Counted from the first letter of the stretch, positions 22,714-34,000 are shown. The stretch is DNA of 64,000 bases from Hymenopus coronatus (GCA_030762935.1 CM060892.1:92414827-92478826); one strand, 5' to 3'. Program-made: numbers and translations. The notes: generated by a model from the letters alone, not told the origin.

Positions 22714-23400
22714 CAGTATAGCTCAAAAACCAAAAGACTGTTAAATACCAAACTTGGTACTTAACTTTGGTATCTGCCGAGAATGAGACATGAGATTTTC
22801 AAGAAAATCTCCCCACCTCAAACTGCTCTTTACATGAACATTTTTTTTAAGGTTTTGTTTTTCTCCAAAACGGCTCTAAGGATTTTAATTAGAAAACTGT
22901 ATATTAAAGCTGTTTGCACAAATAAAATGTGTGTCTTAAGCTTTCAGTGAATAGTTTCTAAAGAACTGTTCATTCTGAATGCATTTTGCACAGCTGGTAA
23001 ACCGTAAGAGATAGATAAAACCTTACTATATCTCGTTAAAACATACAATTTATATAAAAACCGTTTTCGTTGCAGTGTTGACCATTTCCGAGATATTCCT
23101 TGTTATTGGTTTCAATTTAAACTACGCATCTTCACAAACGGTTACAGCTTTCGTTTTATTCCTCTTTTGTTTTTCTGGAAATGCAAAGCTAACCGAACTT
23201 CAATTGTTGGCATAGCTTTTACAAGCTTTGACTATCGCTTTAGCCTAATATATTCTCTTTATTTCCTTTCTACTTAGGAAGTAAGTTGTAAGATTAATTC
23301 TGTCAGCTTGATGTAAATATAAGATTTTTTTTTTGTAAGAAGAGTTTGGAACACATTGAGAAAGTAATGTGAATGCAACAAACCAGATTTTTTCTCTTTA
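22620..23400 (+). repeat. P-repeat copy
   Basis: Contains a (GT)15 tract at 22682-22711 followed by 'cagtatagctcaaaaacc'. All later blocks are present, ending at 'caacaaaccagattttttc'. Confidence 0.85.
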
Positions 23401-23404
23401 TTTA

Positions 23405-23745
23405 ACAGCTTTGTCACAAACCAATCACTTAATTTACTATCTCATGTGTTTTGGATGATCTTAACTACGCCAGGAAGTCAATTTGTAATACAGACTATCC
23501 GTTCTGCTTCCAGGTTTTCACACCTCAATACATGATCTGCTGGCCTAGATACGGTGTGCCTTGCAGAATGCATTGAAACTCAGTTTTGTAAAATATTCGT
23601 TATAGCACGCCCCACCCATTTAAGGTTACCCTTCCAGTCTGCACTCTGAGGAAAAATAAAACGTATGTATTGTATGTGCCATACCTGAATGGAGGTGCTA
23701 ACTAACCTAAAAATATGCTACTCTTAATGTTTAAATTTAAAGTTA
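23405..23745 (+). repeat. Direct repeat D, left copy
   Basis: Shared words in the same order as 24546-24890 include 'ctcacaaaccaRtcac', 'tagactatccattt', 'ttttcacatctcaatac', 'acattcgttataacg', 'cccattcaaggttac', 'gaggtgctaa' and 'tactactcttaat'. By eye the two copies differ at perhaps a quarter of positions. No protein is recognised. Confidence 0.7.
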
Positions 23746-23944
23746 AATTTATTGATATATATGTCTGCTCTAATATTCCTAACAGCGGTGTGTACAATAT
23801 CTCTGGAGTGTAATTTATTATGTGTACTATGCATTAAGCATACAATTTTGCAGACAATGTTAATACCAAGTGCAATTATTGTACCCAGTTAACAGTTCAC
23901 AATCACATCATCATGATCATTTAGTTAAATAAGCAGCTTAGTAA

Positions 23945-24370
23945 TATTCGTAAAACCCAGCGGAATTGCTCATGCTAACGTCTTGGTCCACATTTGGGAG
24001 CTTCCGTGATCAATTCCCGGTAACTGCCCACTCTGACCCATGATTCACTAAGACTATTCTGGGGTGGTTTATCATTACCACTTTCCTGTCCATCATTTCT
24101 GTAGCCATCATTCCTTGTCATTTTCCAGGATTGAGGGACCGGGCGGGTACTTTGGCTTGAATGGGCGGTAAGGCTCTAATCTCATTTCAGGGCGTCCCGG
24201 TCATGATCTTTTGTGTCACCCGAGGTTCAGGAACTTGTAGGAGTGCGAGGTATGACGATGGATATGTTCCATTTGGAAATATTAAAGATACCGCCCATGC
24301 TAGCGCCCGTTGCTCTCTGATCTCTCCGCTCATCTATACCTCCTACGAGACGCCTAAGTCGGTGTCATAA
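23945..24370 (+). repeat. SINE group 4 candidate
   Basis: B-box-like 'gtgatcaattcccgg' at about 24008-24022 is followed by 'tgcccactctgacccatg', 'tttccaggattgagggacc' and 'gggcgtcccggtcat'. A related string ('gatgcccattctgaccatg', 'caggatttcccgtgcc') lies at 48255-48420. The 69-codon frame at 24161-24370 sits inside it and is probably incidental. Confidence 0.45.
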
Positions 24371-24545
24371 GGGCATACGTGCGGTGCTTTACTCCAATGA
24401 TTGGGGGCTCATCTGCAATATTTCTAATCTTAATAATGATACACAGCTTAGATATTAAAAATTATATACAAGGCGTTAGGAATATAAATACAAATATTTT
24501 AATAAATGGTAATTTAATTTCAGTCATCCCGCAGTGTTTGTTTTT

Positions 24546-24890
24546 TCTCTTCGTCTAACCGCTTTCTCACAAACCAGTCACATAGTTTACTACCTCATAT
24601 ATTTTGTAAAGAGTTAACTTGTGAAAAATACCTATAAGTAGACTATCCATTTTGATTCCACGTTTTCACATCTCAATACTTTACTTATTGGGCTAAGTAA
24701 TGCTGGGTCATTGGCATTGGAAAAAACATTCTTTTTCTTATACAACATTCGTTATAACGAGGTCTGCCCATTCAAGGTTACACATCCGGACTCGCGGTCT
24801 CAAGGAAAACACACGCTTATGTTCTGAATGCCACGGTACGAAAGAGGTGCTAAGAGGCCTGAAAACATACTACTCTTAATAAGTAAAATT
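24546..24890 (+). repeat. Direct repeat D, right copy
   Basis: Second copy of the segment at 23405-23745, in the same orientation, about 1.14 kb downstream. Similarity may extend weakly to about 24990. Confidence 0.7.
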
Positions 24891-24990
24891 ATAAGTCCAC
24901 AAATGAAGCATGTTTTAATGTTGTTCATTACAGTATGTTTTTAATTACCGATGTAAATATCTTCACTCATATTCCCAGAGCATTCATCAG

Positions 24991-25920
24991 CAACTTATAT
25001 CATTTACTACATTTAGGCTCAAATATATTTCAAGCCAATCAGATCAATTCATATCGCTAGAGAACAACAGGAAGCTATTCTAAGTTATGCTTGATTCGTG
25101 TAGTCAGATGCATTGGAGTAAATAGACTGTTTTAATCAAGGTCATTATTTTCACTCAGGTGGAATTTGACAATATTTCATTCCAGTATATTGTGATAAAA
25201 GTACAGTAAGGACATCTTTGCAGAACGAGTAAAAAGTTTGAAAATACATTCGAAGTTAAGCTCCAAGCTTCTGTAAAGAACTTACTGATGTGTATTGTCT
25301 CTCTTTTTTGACAATAGTGAATAATAGGAATGCGTAAGCGAAAATAGAATTAACCGCTGTGACTGCTCACACCAGTATAAGGTCGACCGAGCTAGTCTCT
25401 GCGGGCTGGTAATCGATTAGTCACGCCTGTTAGTGTTGAAACAGTCAGCAACTAAAGGTGACATGGTTCCTTGCACAGAAATAATGTTCTTTAAAAGATT
25501 CAACAAGACTATAGCATTTAAATGATTAAATTTAGCTATCAAATATATGACAAATATGAGTATACTTCATCTTCAAAAAAAAAATATGCATATGAATTCA
25601 TGTATTACACACATTTTATTAACAGAGTGAACAGAGTGTATTCACACTCGCCACACATGATAGCAGCATATTAAAGTGGATAAAAGACAAACTATGCTTG
25701 TTAATATAGGCAACAGATATATCTTGTGAGCGTAATTAATCGACATAATGTTGCAAGATTCCAGTTTCTGCACACCAAGTCTTGAGAAGGAACGGGAGAT
25801 TAGCAGTTGCTCCGAGCAACATTCAAAGAGCAAACATTAAATATACTACTCCAATTAATATAGGATGTCTATGACGATAAATCTTTCATAATTATTACTT
25901 TTGGAATTTTCATTCGGTCA
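24991..25920. other. Unassigned sequence
   Basis: No gene or known repeat was recognised. The word 'aacagagtg' is repeated at 25621-25639 as part of a short internal duplication. Confidence 0.3.
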
Positions 25921-25924
25921 TCTT

Positions 25925-26800
25925 TCCTAATTTATTTCCATGGTTATAGAATGAGTTAGAAGTGCACCAACAAACCTCAAGGGATGATACCTGACTGGAG
26001 ATAAAGCACAAAAGTTCATACCACACCACCACGTTGTGTCCGGAAATGCACAGCTCACAAGGTAGATGTCATTGAAAAACGACATCAAAGAGTCTCCATG
26101 TGATCCAATGCATGCGTTCACACGTCCCATTATGGATTGCCTCACTCGTTTGAATGTTCTTGGCTGTGTCCGAATATCGTCACAGATTGCATATGTGAAC
26201 ACGCTGTTGAAGGGTCTGAACACTAGGAAGAGGCTCAGTGTGCATGATGTCTTTCAGGTACCCACACAAACAAAAATCTAAGGGGTTTAACTCTGGTGAT
26301 AGACCAGGACATGAAACAGGGCCTCCACAGTATTCAACGACTTAGAAAGGTATTTTTGATGTGTCGCGAATATTAATGGCTGGTATCCCTACGTGCTGAG
26401 CCACATTGCCCGTGTATTGCCAAAGGCACGTTCTACAGCAATGGAGAAAGAGCTTTTGCAAAAGGTTCTCCCCTCAAGGCATTGGGGAAGAAGTAGTCAA
26501 AGTAGGCGGTCGTCAATAGTCCTTGTCTACTTGAAGCTAAATCGCTGCTGCTAGGACATTTCAACTATTTCGTAAGCATTTTCTGTGGCGCACTAATGGC
26601 TATCATGCAGGCTAACGATATGATCTCTACCAAAGGTACCTCACCAGTAAAGAGAACTGAAGACAGAAATCCCATTATGGTGCTGGCCTGCTGCACAAAT
26701 CAGCGACGAAATGCTCCTATGTTCGATATTCGTTTCGAGTAATAATCTACATTTCCGTCCAATTTCTTCATAATTAAAGAAAATGAGTAAAAGTACTGAA
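25925..26800 (-). pseudogene. IS630/DUF4817-type transposase, C-terminal half, decayed
   Basis: Read on the minus strand from about 26700 down, the frames give FLSSVLFTGEV, then the segment DHIVSLHDSH after a frameshift. These correspond to the FL..VLFTDEA.F...G..N.HN.H region around the first catalytic Asp, which here is Gly. Further down are GGPVSCPGLSPELNPLDF then CLCGYLKDIM, matching the (R)GGPVAWPPRSPDL.PLDF.LWG.LKD.VY block around the last catalytic Asp. Then come RTFKRVRQSI and RVNACIGSHG, the typical C-terminus (RVRQS...R..ACI...G). There are several frameshifts and stops, so it is inactive. The N-terminal half is not recognised here. Family assignment rests on remembered family motifs, not a search. 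Confidence 0.8.
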
Positions 26801-26954
26801 GGTTTGGTGAAAAGAAGTTTCTTCAAAAATTCTTGATTATCCTAACTTTCGTAATAACTTGCACTTGTCTTGAATATTTTAGATAACATCTCCAAGTCAG
26901 GGTAATGGAATCCCCACAAAATATACAGTACAGTACACGCAGGTCATAACTAAA

Positions 26955-27782
26955 TATGTGTTACACTTGTATGACATTCTCTAGCTGTTCCACAAACAGA
27001 ATTTCCTTACAAAAGATTTACTCTTTCATATACGTCATGCTAATGGAGTTAAACATTGGCAGAAGTTGTTGCATTATTTATTTCCTTAAATGTAGGAGGG
27101 GAATAATGGAATACAGCTCGCTAAAGTCATAGCAGGATTTTTAAAAACTATTGGTATATGAAGCAATTGAAAGTCGGTCTTCTTTTGCACTCCAGGGAGT
27201 CAAGCAAACGATATGAAACGAAAGTTGACTTCCCACTTAGAAAAAGTTTAAACAGTTTAAAACTGAAAACAACAGGAAATATCTCGGACGGGGTTAGCTC
27301 AACAAAAATGTACAATGAGATCTACATTTTTTGTGTAGTAAGTTTTTGTCTATCTTACGGTGTCAAGTTATACAGAAGTCATCTAGAATGAAGAAGTCTT
27401 CAGAGATTACTCCAAAAAAATTCCAGATGTATATGTCGTTTGTCATGAAAATATCTTAAAAATATGCAATTTTAATAAAAATTGTTGAAGCCAATTTTGA
27501 TAAACGCATATGTTCGAGAATGTTTCATATATAGGTAGGTGTCTTGGAAATCTTCGTGTCGTAGCCTTGGAGGACGCTGAACTTAAATATCAAGTTTGGT
27601 ACTTAACCAACTTTTCGTTTTCTTTTAGCTAAGTTGGCCACATACATACACACGCACGCACGCGCGTACACACACATATATATTTTTCCAAGAATGTCTA
27701 TTTTTTAATTTTGAGTCTAATAATACGTATTGGCGATAAAATATCGGTATGGAATTTTTGAATCGAACACGATATCTTCTCT
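26955..27782 (-). repeat. P-repeat copy, near full length
   Basis: Begins 'acattctctagctgttccac' and includes 'gtcatgctaatggagttaaa' and 'gtagtaagtttttgtctatc'. The tract complementary to the GT run reads 'cacacgcacgcacgcgcgta'. It ends at 'cacgatatcttct'. A SINE begins at the right edge. Confidence 0.85.
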
Positions 27783-27960
27783 TGTCACCCTTCGTGGTGT
27801 AGTGATTACCACGCTAGCCTCTAAAACCCAAGATTGTGGGTTCAAACCTAGTGGAGGGTGATCATTTTTTTTTTTTTTTGTAAGCAAAAATCATTAACAC
27901 GACTTCATTTGGAAGGGAAAGCCGGTAGTTGCGAGTGAAAAATAACTCCGTATCTTGAAA
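27783..27960 (+). repeat. SINE group 2 copy (tRNA-derived)
   Basis: A box 'tggtgtagtgattacc' at 27795-27810 and B box 'gggttcaaacc' at 27838-27848. The downstream body holds 'aaaaatcattaacacgact' and 'gaagggaaagccggtag'. The body matches 59305-59595 and the reverse of 58440-58612. Confidence 0.75.
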
Positions 27961-28635
27961 GATGATCTCTAGGGAATATTCCGACATTTCACGTCCACAA
28001 GTCACGATTTCGTTCTACAGTGCCATCTATGGGCAAGGAGCCAATCTCTCGTCATCATGCCACATACCGGTAAACTCACGAACTAGAAATTCAAATTCGA
28101 TCAAGGAAATAATCGTAATTATGTCCTATGCTTCACTCAGGAACTACAGGAATGAACTATTTAACAATACCTTCTCTATCTACTATGCACATTGCACATA
28201 CGTGCTAGAGAACGTAAAAGCGATCTGTTGCTGTTTTTCATCATCGGTGTCACTCGATTCCATGCAATCCCTGAAAACAAGTTTACCACCGGATCATCTG
28301 AGGTAAAAATTGCTCATTGTTAAGGCATATTTTACTGACGGATCGAGATTGTAAAACCCATCTGCTGGTGAAGTATCTGTAAAAGTAACTGTAAATATTT
28401 TACTGCCCCTCGTAAAACCGAGCCTCAGTAAATTAGTTTTATCTGTAGCAGTAATGTTCTAAGTTTATTCAATTTTGAATAAACTTAGAATTTGCATGGG
28501 ATTAATAGGAATTCGTTTTCAGATAAGTATATATAGAAAAGGCTTTAACATTTTATAATCTGTAATGACTTCTTAAGTCAGTTTTTGTCTTTAAAAGATA
28601 CGTTTCTGTTTTTCATTAATATTTTAAAATTGTTT
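27961..28635. other. Unassigned sequence
   Basis: A 114-codon frame at 27962-28306 (+) is the longest here. It has no recognisable domain and no start context. It includes 'gtgccatctatgg', a word also at 51979-51989. A perfect hairpin near 28459-28491 ('ctaagtttattcaa' / 'ttgaataaacttag') is described separately. Confidence 0.3.
28459..28491. repeat. Perfect inverted repeat (hairpin)
   Basis: The 14-base arms 'ctaagtttattcaa' and 'ttgaataaacttag' are separated by about four bases. It could form a stable stem in single-stranded DNA or RNA. There is no T run to suggest a bacterial-type terminator, and no role is inferred. Confidence 0.8.
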
Positions 28636-28639
28636 TGTC

Positions 28640-28970
28640 ACCTGGTCATGTCCTTAGTGCGAGGCTGCTTATCAAGCGGGAGACCTGGGTTCGATTCTCG
28701 GTATCGGAGTGGGCAATTCTCTCCTGCCGGGAGACCTGCTCCGGGGTGCACTCAGCCTTGGGGATCTCTAGGGGACCAATTGAGAAGCTACTTTATTGAG
28801 CAGTAGCGGCTCCAGATTGAGAAGAACGCATCAACCGGCCGGGAGGGACTTGAGGCACTGATCAAGTCTCACCCTCCACCACTGCGCCCAATTCATGACG
28901 CCTTCGGTCCGAGATGGGGGATGCAGCACCCGGACGGTAGGCCTTGGTCCCTTGCGGATTGTTATGCCAT
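28640..28970 (+). repeat. SINE group 5 candidate (tRNA-derived)
   Basis: A tRNA-like head starts near 28640 ('cctggtcatgtccttagtgc'), with B box 'gggttcgattctcgg' at 28687-28701. The body that follows is GC-richer than its surroundings ('ggggtgcactcagccttgg', 'gatgggggatgcagcaccc'). No second copy is in the window, so the body is assigned only from the tRNA-like head and composition. Confidence 0.55.
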
Positions 28971-29003
28971 GTAGTTGAAGTTTAATTTGAGTCTTTTTAT
29001 ATA

Positions 29004-30323
29004 CACACTGCCGTTTAGAATATTGCAATACCAAGAAGAAAAAAAAACTCATGAATGTAATGCATTTAATACCACAGATTAGGTACATGGCAAGTAACAA
29101 ATGATAAACTTTACAAATCTGTACACGACCTTTGAGCCCTCATATTTGGTATTTTGTGTGTTGCAATTAGAGCTGCTATACGCCTTCACATTGAATCAAA
29201 AAGGTTATTCATAAGCTCCTAAGGTATTTTCCTCCACGCAGTTTGTATTCGGGCCCACAAATCCGTGACACTGGTTACTGGAGGGTCATAACGCACCTGG
29301 TGCCCACCAACCATATCCCTGGCATGCTCAATGGTGACATGTCAGGCGAACGTGCAGACCAGGGAAGCAATAGTACCCGTCGCTCTTCGAAGAAGGCTTG
29401 TACAATCATTGCAATATGTGGCCGGGCATTGTTCTATGGAGATGCTTGAAGTAGGGGGAGTACCTCGGACCGGTTGCTGTTCTAAGTGCGCTCAATTCGT
29501 AGAAGGCGAGATCGGTTGTTTTAGCCAATGGCACCCCAAACAATCATACCTGGTATTTGTCCGCTATTCCACTCACCACGGTACCGGCGGACACGTATGC
29601 GGCCATCACTGTAAGGCACACTGGAGCGGAACTTGTCCGAAAATACAATATTTTGCCACTCAGCACCCAAGTGACGGTGTTCACGTGCCAGTTGCGGTCG
29701 GAGGAGCTTGTGCTTATTGGACAATGGAAGCCGACTTAATGACATGTGTGCAACCGGTCCACTTTGCAGCAGACGGCGACGAACCGTTGCTTCGTACAAG
29801 TTAACACTGTTGCAGTGCTCCAGCGTTGAGGTAACACTGTGGATGAAGCTATACGGTTCACAATGGTCATGCGGATAAGATGGCGGTCATCCCGTGCTTT
29901 GGTCATCTTTCGTGGTCCAGCAACCGCTCTTCGTCTATCCACTGCTTCCACACACGCATCACTGTTGTAGCAGCATGCCCTGTACGAGCCGAAATTTCAC
30001 GGTACGATAAACGCGTTTCCCAGAGTCCGATTATTCGCATGATTTGAACTAACTTGCATGCCGATATGGCTCCCTTTGACATCGAAGAGGCATACTGGCA
30101 CTCACTTTTTTGTTTCCACTTGTTTAACAGCTCTACATTGACTAAACTTGGTGCAATGCTGACCTTGTAGGACCGACGCAACAGGGCTCTGCTCGGGCTA
30201 CGTGAACCCTATCCCTGTGCAAACCTAATCACTAATTGCTTGCGCACTCTTCTACACTTCCACCAAATTTGGAGTTATTGGGGAAATTACTTCTTGGTGT
30301 TACAATTTTCACAAACGGCAGTG
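29004..30323 (-). mobile_element. Tc1-like DNA transposon with both terminal inverted repeats
   Basis: The left end 'cactgccgtttagaatattg' (from 29006) is the inverted partner of the right end, which reads 'cactgccgtttgtgaaaatt' from 30323 on the minus strand. Both arms continue to 'accaagaag'. TA dinucleotides flank the element at 29002-29003 and 30324-30325, the normal Tc1/mariner target duplication. The left end has an extra CA. The element is about 1.32 kb, close to the usual Tc1-like length, and carries one broken transposase gene on the minus strand. Confidence 0.93.
29240..30181 (-). pseudogene. Tc1-like DD34E transposase, broken by frameshifts and stops
   Basis: The N-terminal part (frame starting 30181) has a helix-turn-helix: IMRIIGLWETRLSYREISA then RTGHAATTVMRVWKQW. 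The next frame reads GPRKMTKARDDRHLIRM, then NRIASS, the second DNA-binding region. The third holds TVRRRLLQSG, then LSNKHKLLRPQLAREH, then WQNIVFSDKFR with the first catalytic Asp, then RVRRYRGEWN and MIVWGAIG. A stop follows. The second catalytic Asp is Asn (NNARPHIAMIVQAFFEER, about 29433-29380). From there to the Glu of SPIEH is 34 residues, but a one-base deletion shifts frame just before that Glu. The segment between GAIG and NNARPH is also shortened. It therefore cannot encode an active enzyme, though the copy is fairly young because its ends and frames are easy to read. Confidence 0.92.
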
Positions 30324-30325
30324 TA

Positions 30326-31095
30326 TTTCTATTACACTTCTCAATGTTTACTATTATCATCATTTGAGAAACATCCTTAACAGCATAGTTAAAACACACC
30401 ATTAGTATAACAATAACAGATAACTGATCTTTACTACAAAAGTATAAACTGTTTGAGCATTGATAAACCTACAGCTAATGGTTTCTTAATTAAACCCAGA
30501 ATATAGTGGCCATTCGGTTTTTGTATATAAAATACATACCTGGTTTTAACATAAATTTTGATTTATTGTTATTTCGAGACAATCTTCCATTTACAAGTCT
30601 ACAAAAACAAGTATGACTTCGCAAATGATAAATTGGTGTCGGCTTATTGAACGATACATTATTTAGACTAATAATGGTAAGTACGAGTCTAGCACCTAAT
30701 TTTGAGCCATTTATTGTAGAATACTGACCAAAAGCTTGTTTTCAATATATATGCTTTTAGTTTCTATAGATATCTCGTTTGTATGCGTGATTATTTGTTC
30801 TGCATTGTGCTGTATTTAATCGATTCTGTTTCTCATACACTTTATCTCCTCTCTCTGAGCCGCTAATCTGTTGACGCGAAGTCTCTGTTGTGCAGTCTGA
30901 TATTGTATGAGAGTAAGTTTTTCAGTGTTAGAGCATGCTAGTATTGTTTGTAAATTTTAACACACAGAATCGTCATGTATCATTCCTATCTGACAAAATA
31001 TTGTAGAGAAGTGGAATGGCGATTTATAAACACATTCCTTTCAAACAAAGATTCCGTAATGTTTAATGGCAACAGCACAAAAAAAAGAAAAAAAA
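30326..31095. other. Unassigned AT-rich sequence
   Basis: No gene or repeat was recognised. A purine-rich run at 31080-31110 leads into the duplication below. Confidence 0.3.
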
Positions 31096-31213
31096 AGAGA
31101 GAGACAGAGAGAATGAAGTCCAAAGAAATATCCGTGAAAACTTACATAGGAATCAGAGAGAGACAGAGAGAATGAAGTCCAAAGAAATATCCGTGAAAAC
31201 TTACATAGGAATC
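31096..31213. repeat. Perfect 59-bp tandem duplication
   Basis: Two identical 59-bp units, 31096-31154 and 31155-31213, begin 'agagagagacagagag' and contain 'tccgtgaaaacttacatagg'. No differences were found by eye, so the duplication is recent or an assembly artefact. Confidence 0.95.
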
Positions 31214-31389
31214 AGGAATTTTTCAAACCCTGGGGCTTAGAAACTTGAACATTAAAATCCTACAGGATAACGTAGTTTAGGAATTATAACCACGCAATAA
31301 TGTGACTGGTAGAGATTGCAGATGGACTATGTTCAAAGCATTATAAGAATGTATATGGAGTAAAATGTTCACTACAATCTGTCAATTAT

Positions 31390-31545
31390 CGAAAGTGGCT
31401 TGCTTCGGGCTCTACAGCCATTTCAAAATCCTACAATACACCTGTTTCCTAAGAATATTTTATAAAATAGCGTTTCACTCAATATACATACATTTTTATA
31501 CACTCAAAATATTCCGCGCGTCTCAATAGTAGCAAAATACAAAAT
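31390..31545. repeat. Dispersed repeat Q, most complete copy
   Basis: Joins the two parts seen separately at 19565-19625 and 21185-21305: 'ttcgggctctacagccattt', then 'cctgtttcctaagaatat', then 'aaaatattccgcgcg'. Confidence 0.55.
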
Positions 31546-32119
31546 GTACAGTAGAATTATTGTGTAACTACAGAAAAAATTATCCTAAAGGTATAGTAAT
31601 TTTTCCAAAATGGGAAATCATTAATTTTCGAGACTACAACTTCTAGCTTGTTTTAAAAATTATCATAATCAGTAGTCAAAGGTATTTAAATTATCAGCGC
31701 GGAAGATGTTTTTCGTTCAAAGCTCCAATCCAAAAAATGCCAACAAATGCTCTCAATTTGGGATGCGTGAAACATTTTGAGTATGCAATATATTTATATA
31801 ATAAAAGCTATGAAATAATTTGCATTTTATATGATTAGAATAAAATATGGTATTGTTAACATAGTTGCAATCTAATCACAATACGATAGAGAAAGAATCC
31901 ATAAAAAAGATAGAAATTTGAAATGTCACTCTTAGTGACCCTTAACATAGCTATGAGGAGAGTGCCCAGACTCAGGTCGCATTGCGATATCACGTGTGGC
32001 AAAAATGCTTAGACGCTGCAGTGAGGTGGGAAATTATTTCTATTACTAATATAAAGGAGCCATTAAACTCTCTGTGTTGTTCTCATAAATTCTAGATGTT
32101 GGTCTATTGCTAATATATT
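31546..32119. other. Unassigned AT-rich sequence
   Basis: No gene, tRNA-like box or shared repeat was recognised. Confidence 0.3.
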
Positions 32120-32935
32120 TAATTTCTCCACATCATACAAAAATACATACCAAGAGATGATTGTATATTACATACAAAATTTAGATACCGAAATTTAATT
32201 GGAAATACCCTCTTTGGGGTCCCTGTATAAAAAAAAACATTTAGAAAAAAGTCCATGTATCTGTGAACAAAACTAAAGGTCGCTTAAATACCAAACGTGA
32301 TAAATAAGTTCAGCAGCCTCAAAGGCTACGATACGTATAATTTCAATAAAATCCTCGCACCAAAAATTATCATTCACATGGAACATTTTCTAAAATGGTT
32401 TCAAAGCTTTTATTAAAATGCTGCATATTAATATATTTACATAAAAATAAAATATATACCCTGAATTTCCTAGGAGTAGCTTCTTCATTTTTAATTAATT
32501 TTGCATAACTGGTAAACCATAAGAGATGAATAAAACTTTACATCACAAAAATTGTAGTTCTCTTCAAAATGCAGAATTTATGTGAAGTATATCTTTATTT
32601 TGGAGTCAAACATTTACGATATATTGCTTGATACAAGTTGCAATTGTCCAATAATCGTTTTCTCAAATAAGAGGTCGCTATTAATATTTTTTCATTCCTT
32701 TTGACTCAAGATAATAGCACTTCAATCCATCACATAGCGACCAACTCTTAAAGGGTTTGAGTGGAGCTAGCTTATATGTATTTTCTTATTCCCCTTGCAC
32801 ATGGAAATAATATATCGTAATAAAACCACTTCTATTTTTATATTCATATGTTTGAAGTAACAAATTCTGTAAGAATAAGTTTTTGCAACAGAGATAGTGA
32901 AAGCTAGTGAATGTAGCACATCAGATTTTAATTTT
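32120..32935 (+). repeat. P-repeat copy, full length but diverged
   Basis: Begins near 'aaatttagataccgaaattt'. It contains 'acaaaactaaaggtcgctta', 'ctggtaaaccataagagatg' and the terminal 'gtgaatgtagcacatcagat'. It is followed head-to-tail by a shortened unit. Confidence 0.8.
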
Positions 32936-33204
32936 ATCAGTGTATATATATATATATATACACTGAGATTTTACGGCAATATATGTTTTGGGGACTCTTA
33001 TATCCTTAAAATACGTTTAGGAAACAATCCGCTGTGTCTGTAAATAGCATTATTCAAAAAGGAAAGCTCGGTTGAGTACCAAACTAGTCTCTAAACAACT
33101 CGTCATTTTGTATGACTTTTCCTAACTGGTAAACCGTAAGAGATGGAGAAACAAAATCTTATTACACAAAAAAATGGATCTCGGTAAAACATATAGTTTA
33201 TCAG
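32936..33204 (+). repeat. P-repeat copy with internal deletion and TA-palindrome start
   Basis: The starting near-palindrome has become 'cagtgtatatatatatat' plus 'atacactg', a perfect palindrome at about 32938-32965. The block order then jumps from 'accaaactagtctctaaac' straight to 'ttcctaactggtaaaccgta', so the middle of about 350 bp is missing. It ends at an ATT microsatellite. Confidence 0.8.
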
Positions 33205-33248
<44 letters not shown>

Positions 33249-33318
33249 CATCATCATCACTGTCGTAAACCTCTTATTACAGCTGGGGTATGCCATCCTT
33301 GATAAGTTCCTTCCCGTA

Positions 33319-33360
<42 letters not shown>
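33205..33360. repeat. Two (ATT)n microsatellites with a short spacer
   Basis: ATT runs at 33205-33249 and 33321-33360 are separated by about 70 bp of non-repetitive sequence ('tgtcgtaaacctcttattac', 'gccatccttgataagttcct'). Confidence 0.95.
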
Positions 33361-33361
<1 letters not shown>

Positions 33362-33529
33362 GGTGTTAAAATATATCACTTCAGACATATTCCATATTAC
33401 TGATGTAAATGTTTCATTGCTTAAACTTTTCTCAAAAGTGATTAAATATTACGATTATAAATATTAAAGGTGGCACAAAACCGGTACACATACACAAAGC
33501 CACACACACACGCAAAAAGAACAATATCC

Positions 33530-34000
33530 TCTCAGAAATTGGTCGCTAGAAACGAGCTTAGGCCGATTGGGGAAGGTCTCCCATTACTTCAGAGGCTTTG
33601 GTACGAATACTATACAACCTTTGAAATTTTCAAAGAAATACGTCCTATCGAACATCTAAATCCCTTTCTTTGGCAAATATTCGGATTGGGTTGTACTCGG
33701 TAGAACCGTCAATCTCGATACCATGAAAAAGCGTCTTGGAGTTTGTGAGAAGTTTCAAACCTCTTTTCCTGGAGAGTTGAGAGGCGACAAACTCGATTCT
33801 AGATGCTATCGGCCCTCTCTTAACTTCAAGCAGCGTAAAAGTCGTATCCCTTCCGTTCCGTACACACATATGATTGGCCAACAGAAACCTTTCGAACGGC
33901 GCGACTCTTGATCTAGAGGAGGAACTTGACTGATGGTAGAACTTACTCCTTTTTGATTGAGAAGGTGACGGTAAATTTCACAGACGCCAAATGTTCTCAT
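33530..34000. other. More complex sequence of unknown nature
   Basis: GC content and word complexity are above the surroundings, and frames of 60-80 codons are open on both strands: 33470-33703 (+), 33723-33911 (+), 33645-33881 (-) and 33806-34000 (-). The minus frame contains TLLEVKRGPIASRIEFVAS. I recognise no domain, and it is not repeated in the window. It could be an exon, an old transposon piece or a retroposed transcript. Confidence 0.3.

Noticed and set aside
28459..28491. Hairpin as a transcription terminator
   Set aside because: The stem is AT-rich, has no following T run, and the setting is eukaryotic. Reported only as an inverted repeat.
29331..29804. 157-codon plus-strand frame, the longest in the window
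   Set aside because: It is antisense to the Tc1-like transposase. The minus strand carries the family motifs, so this frame is a shadow.
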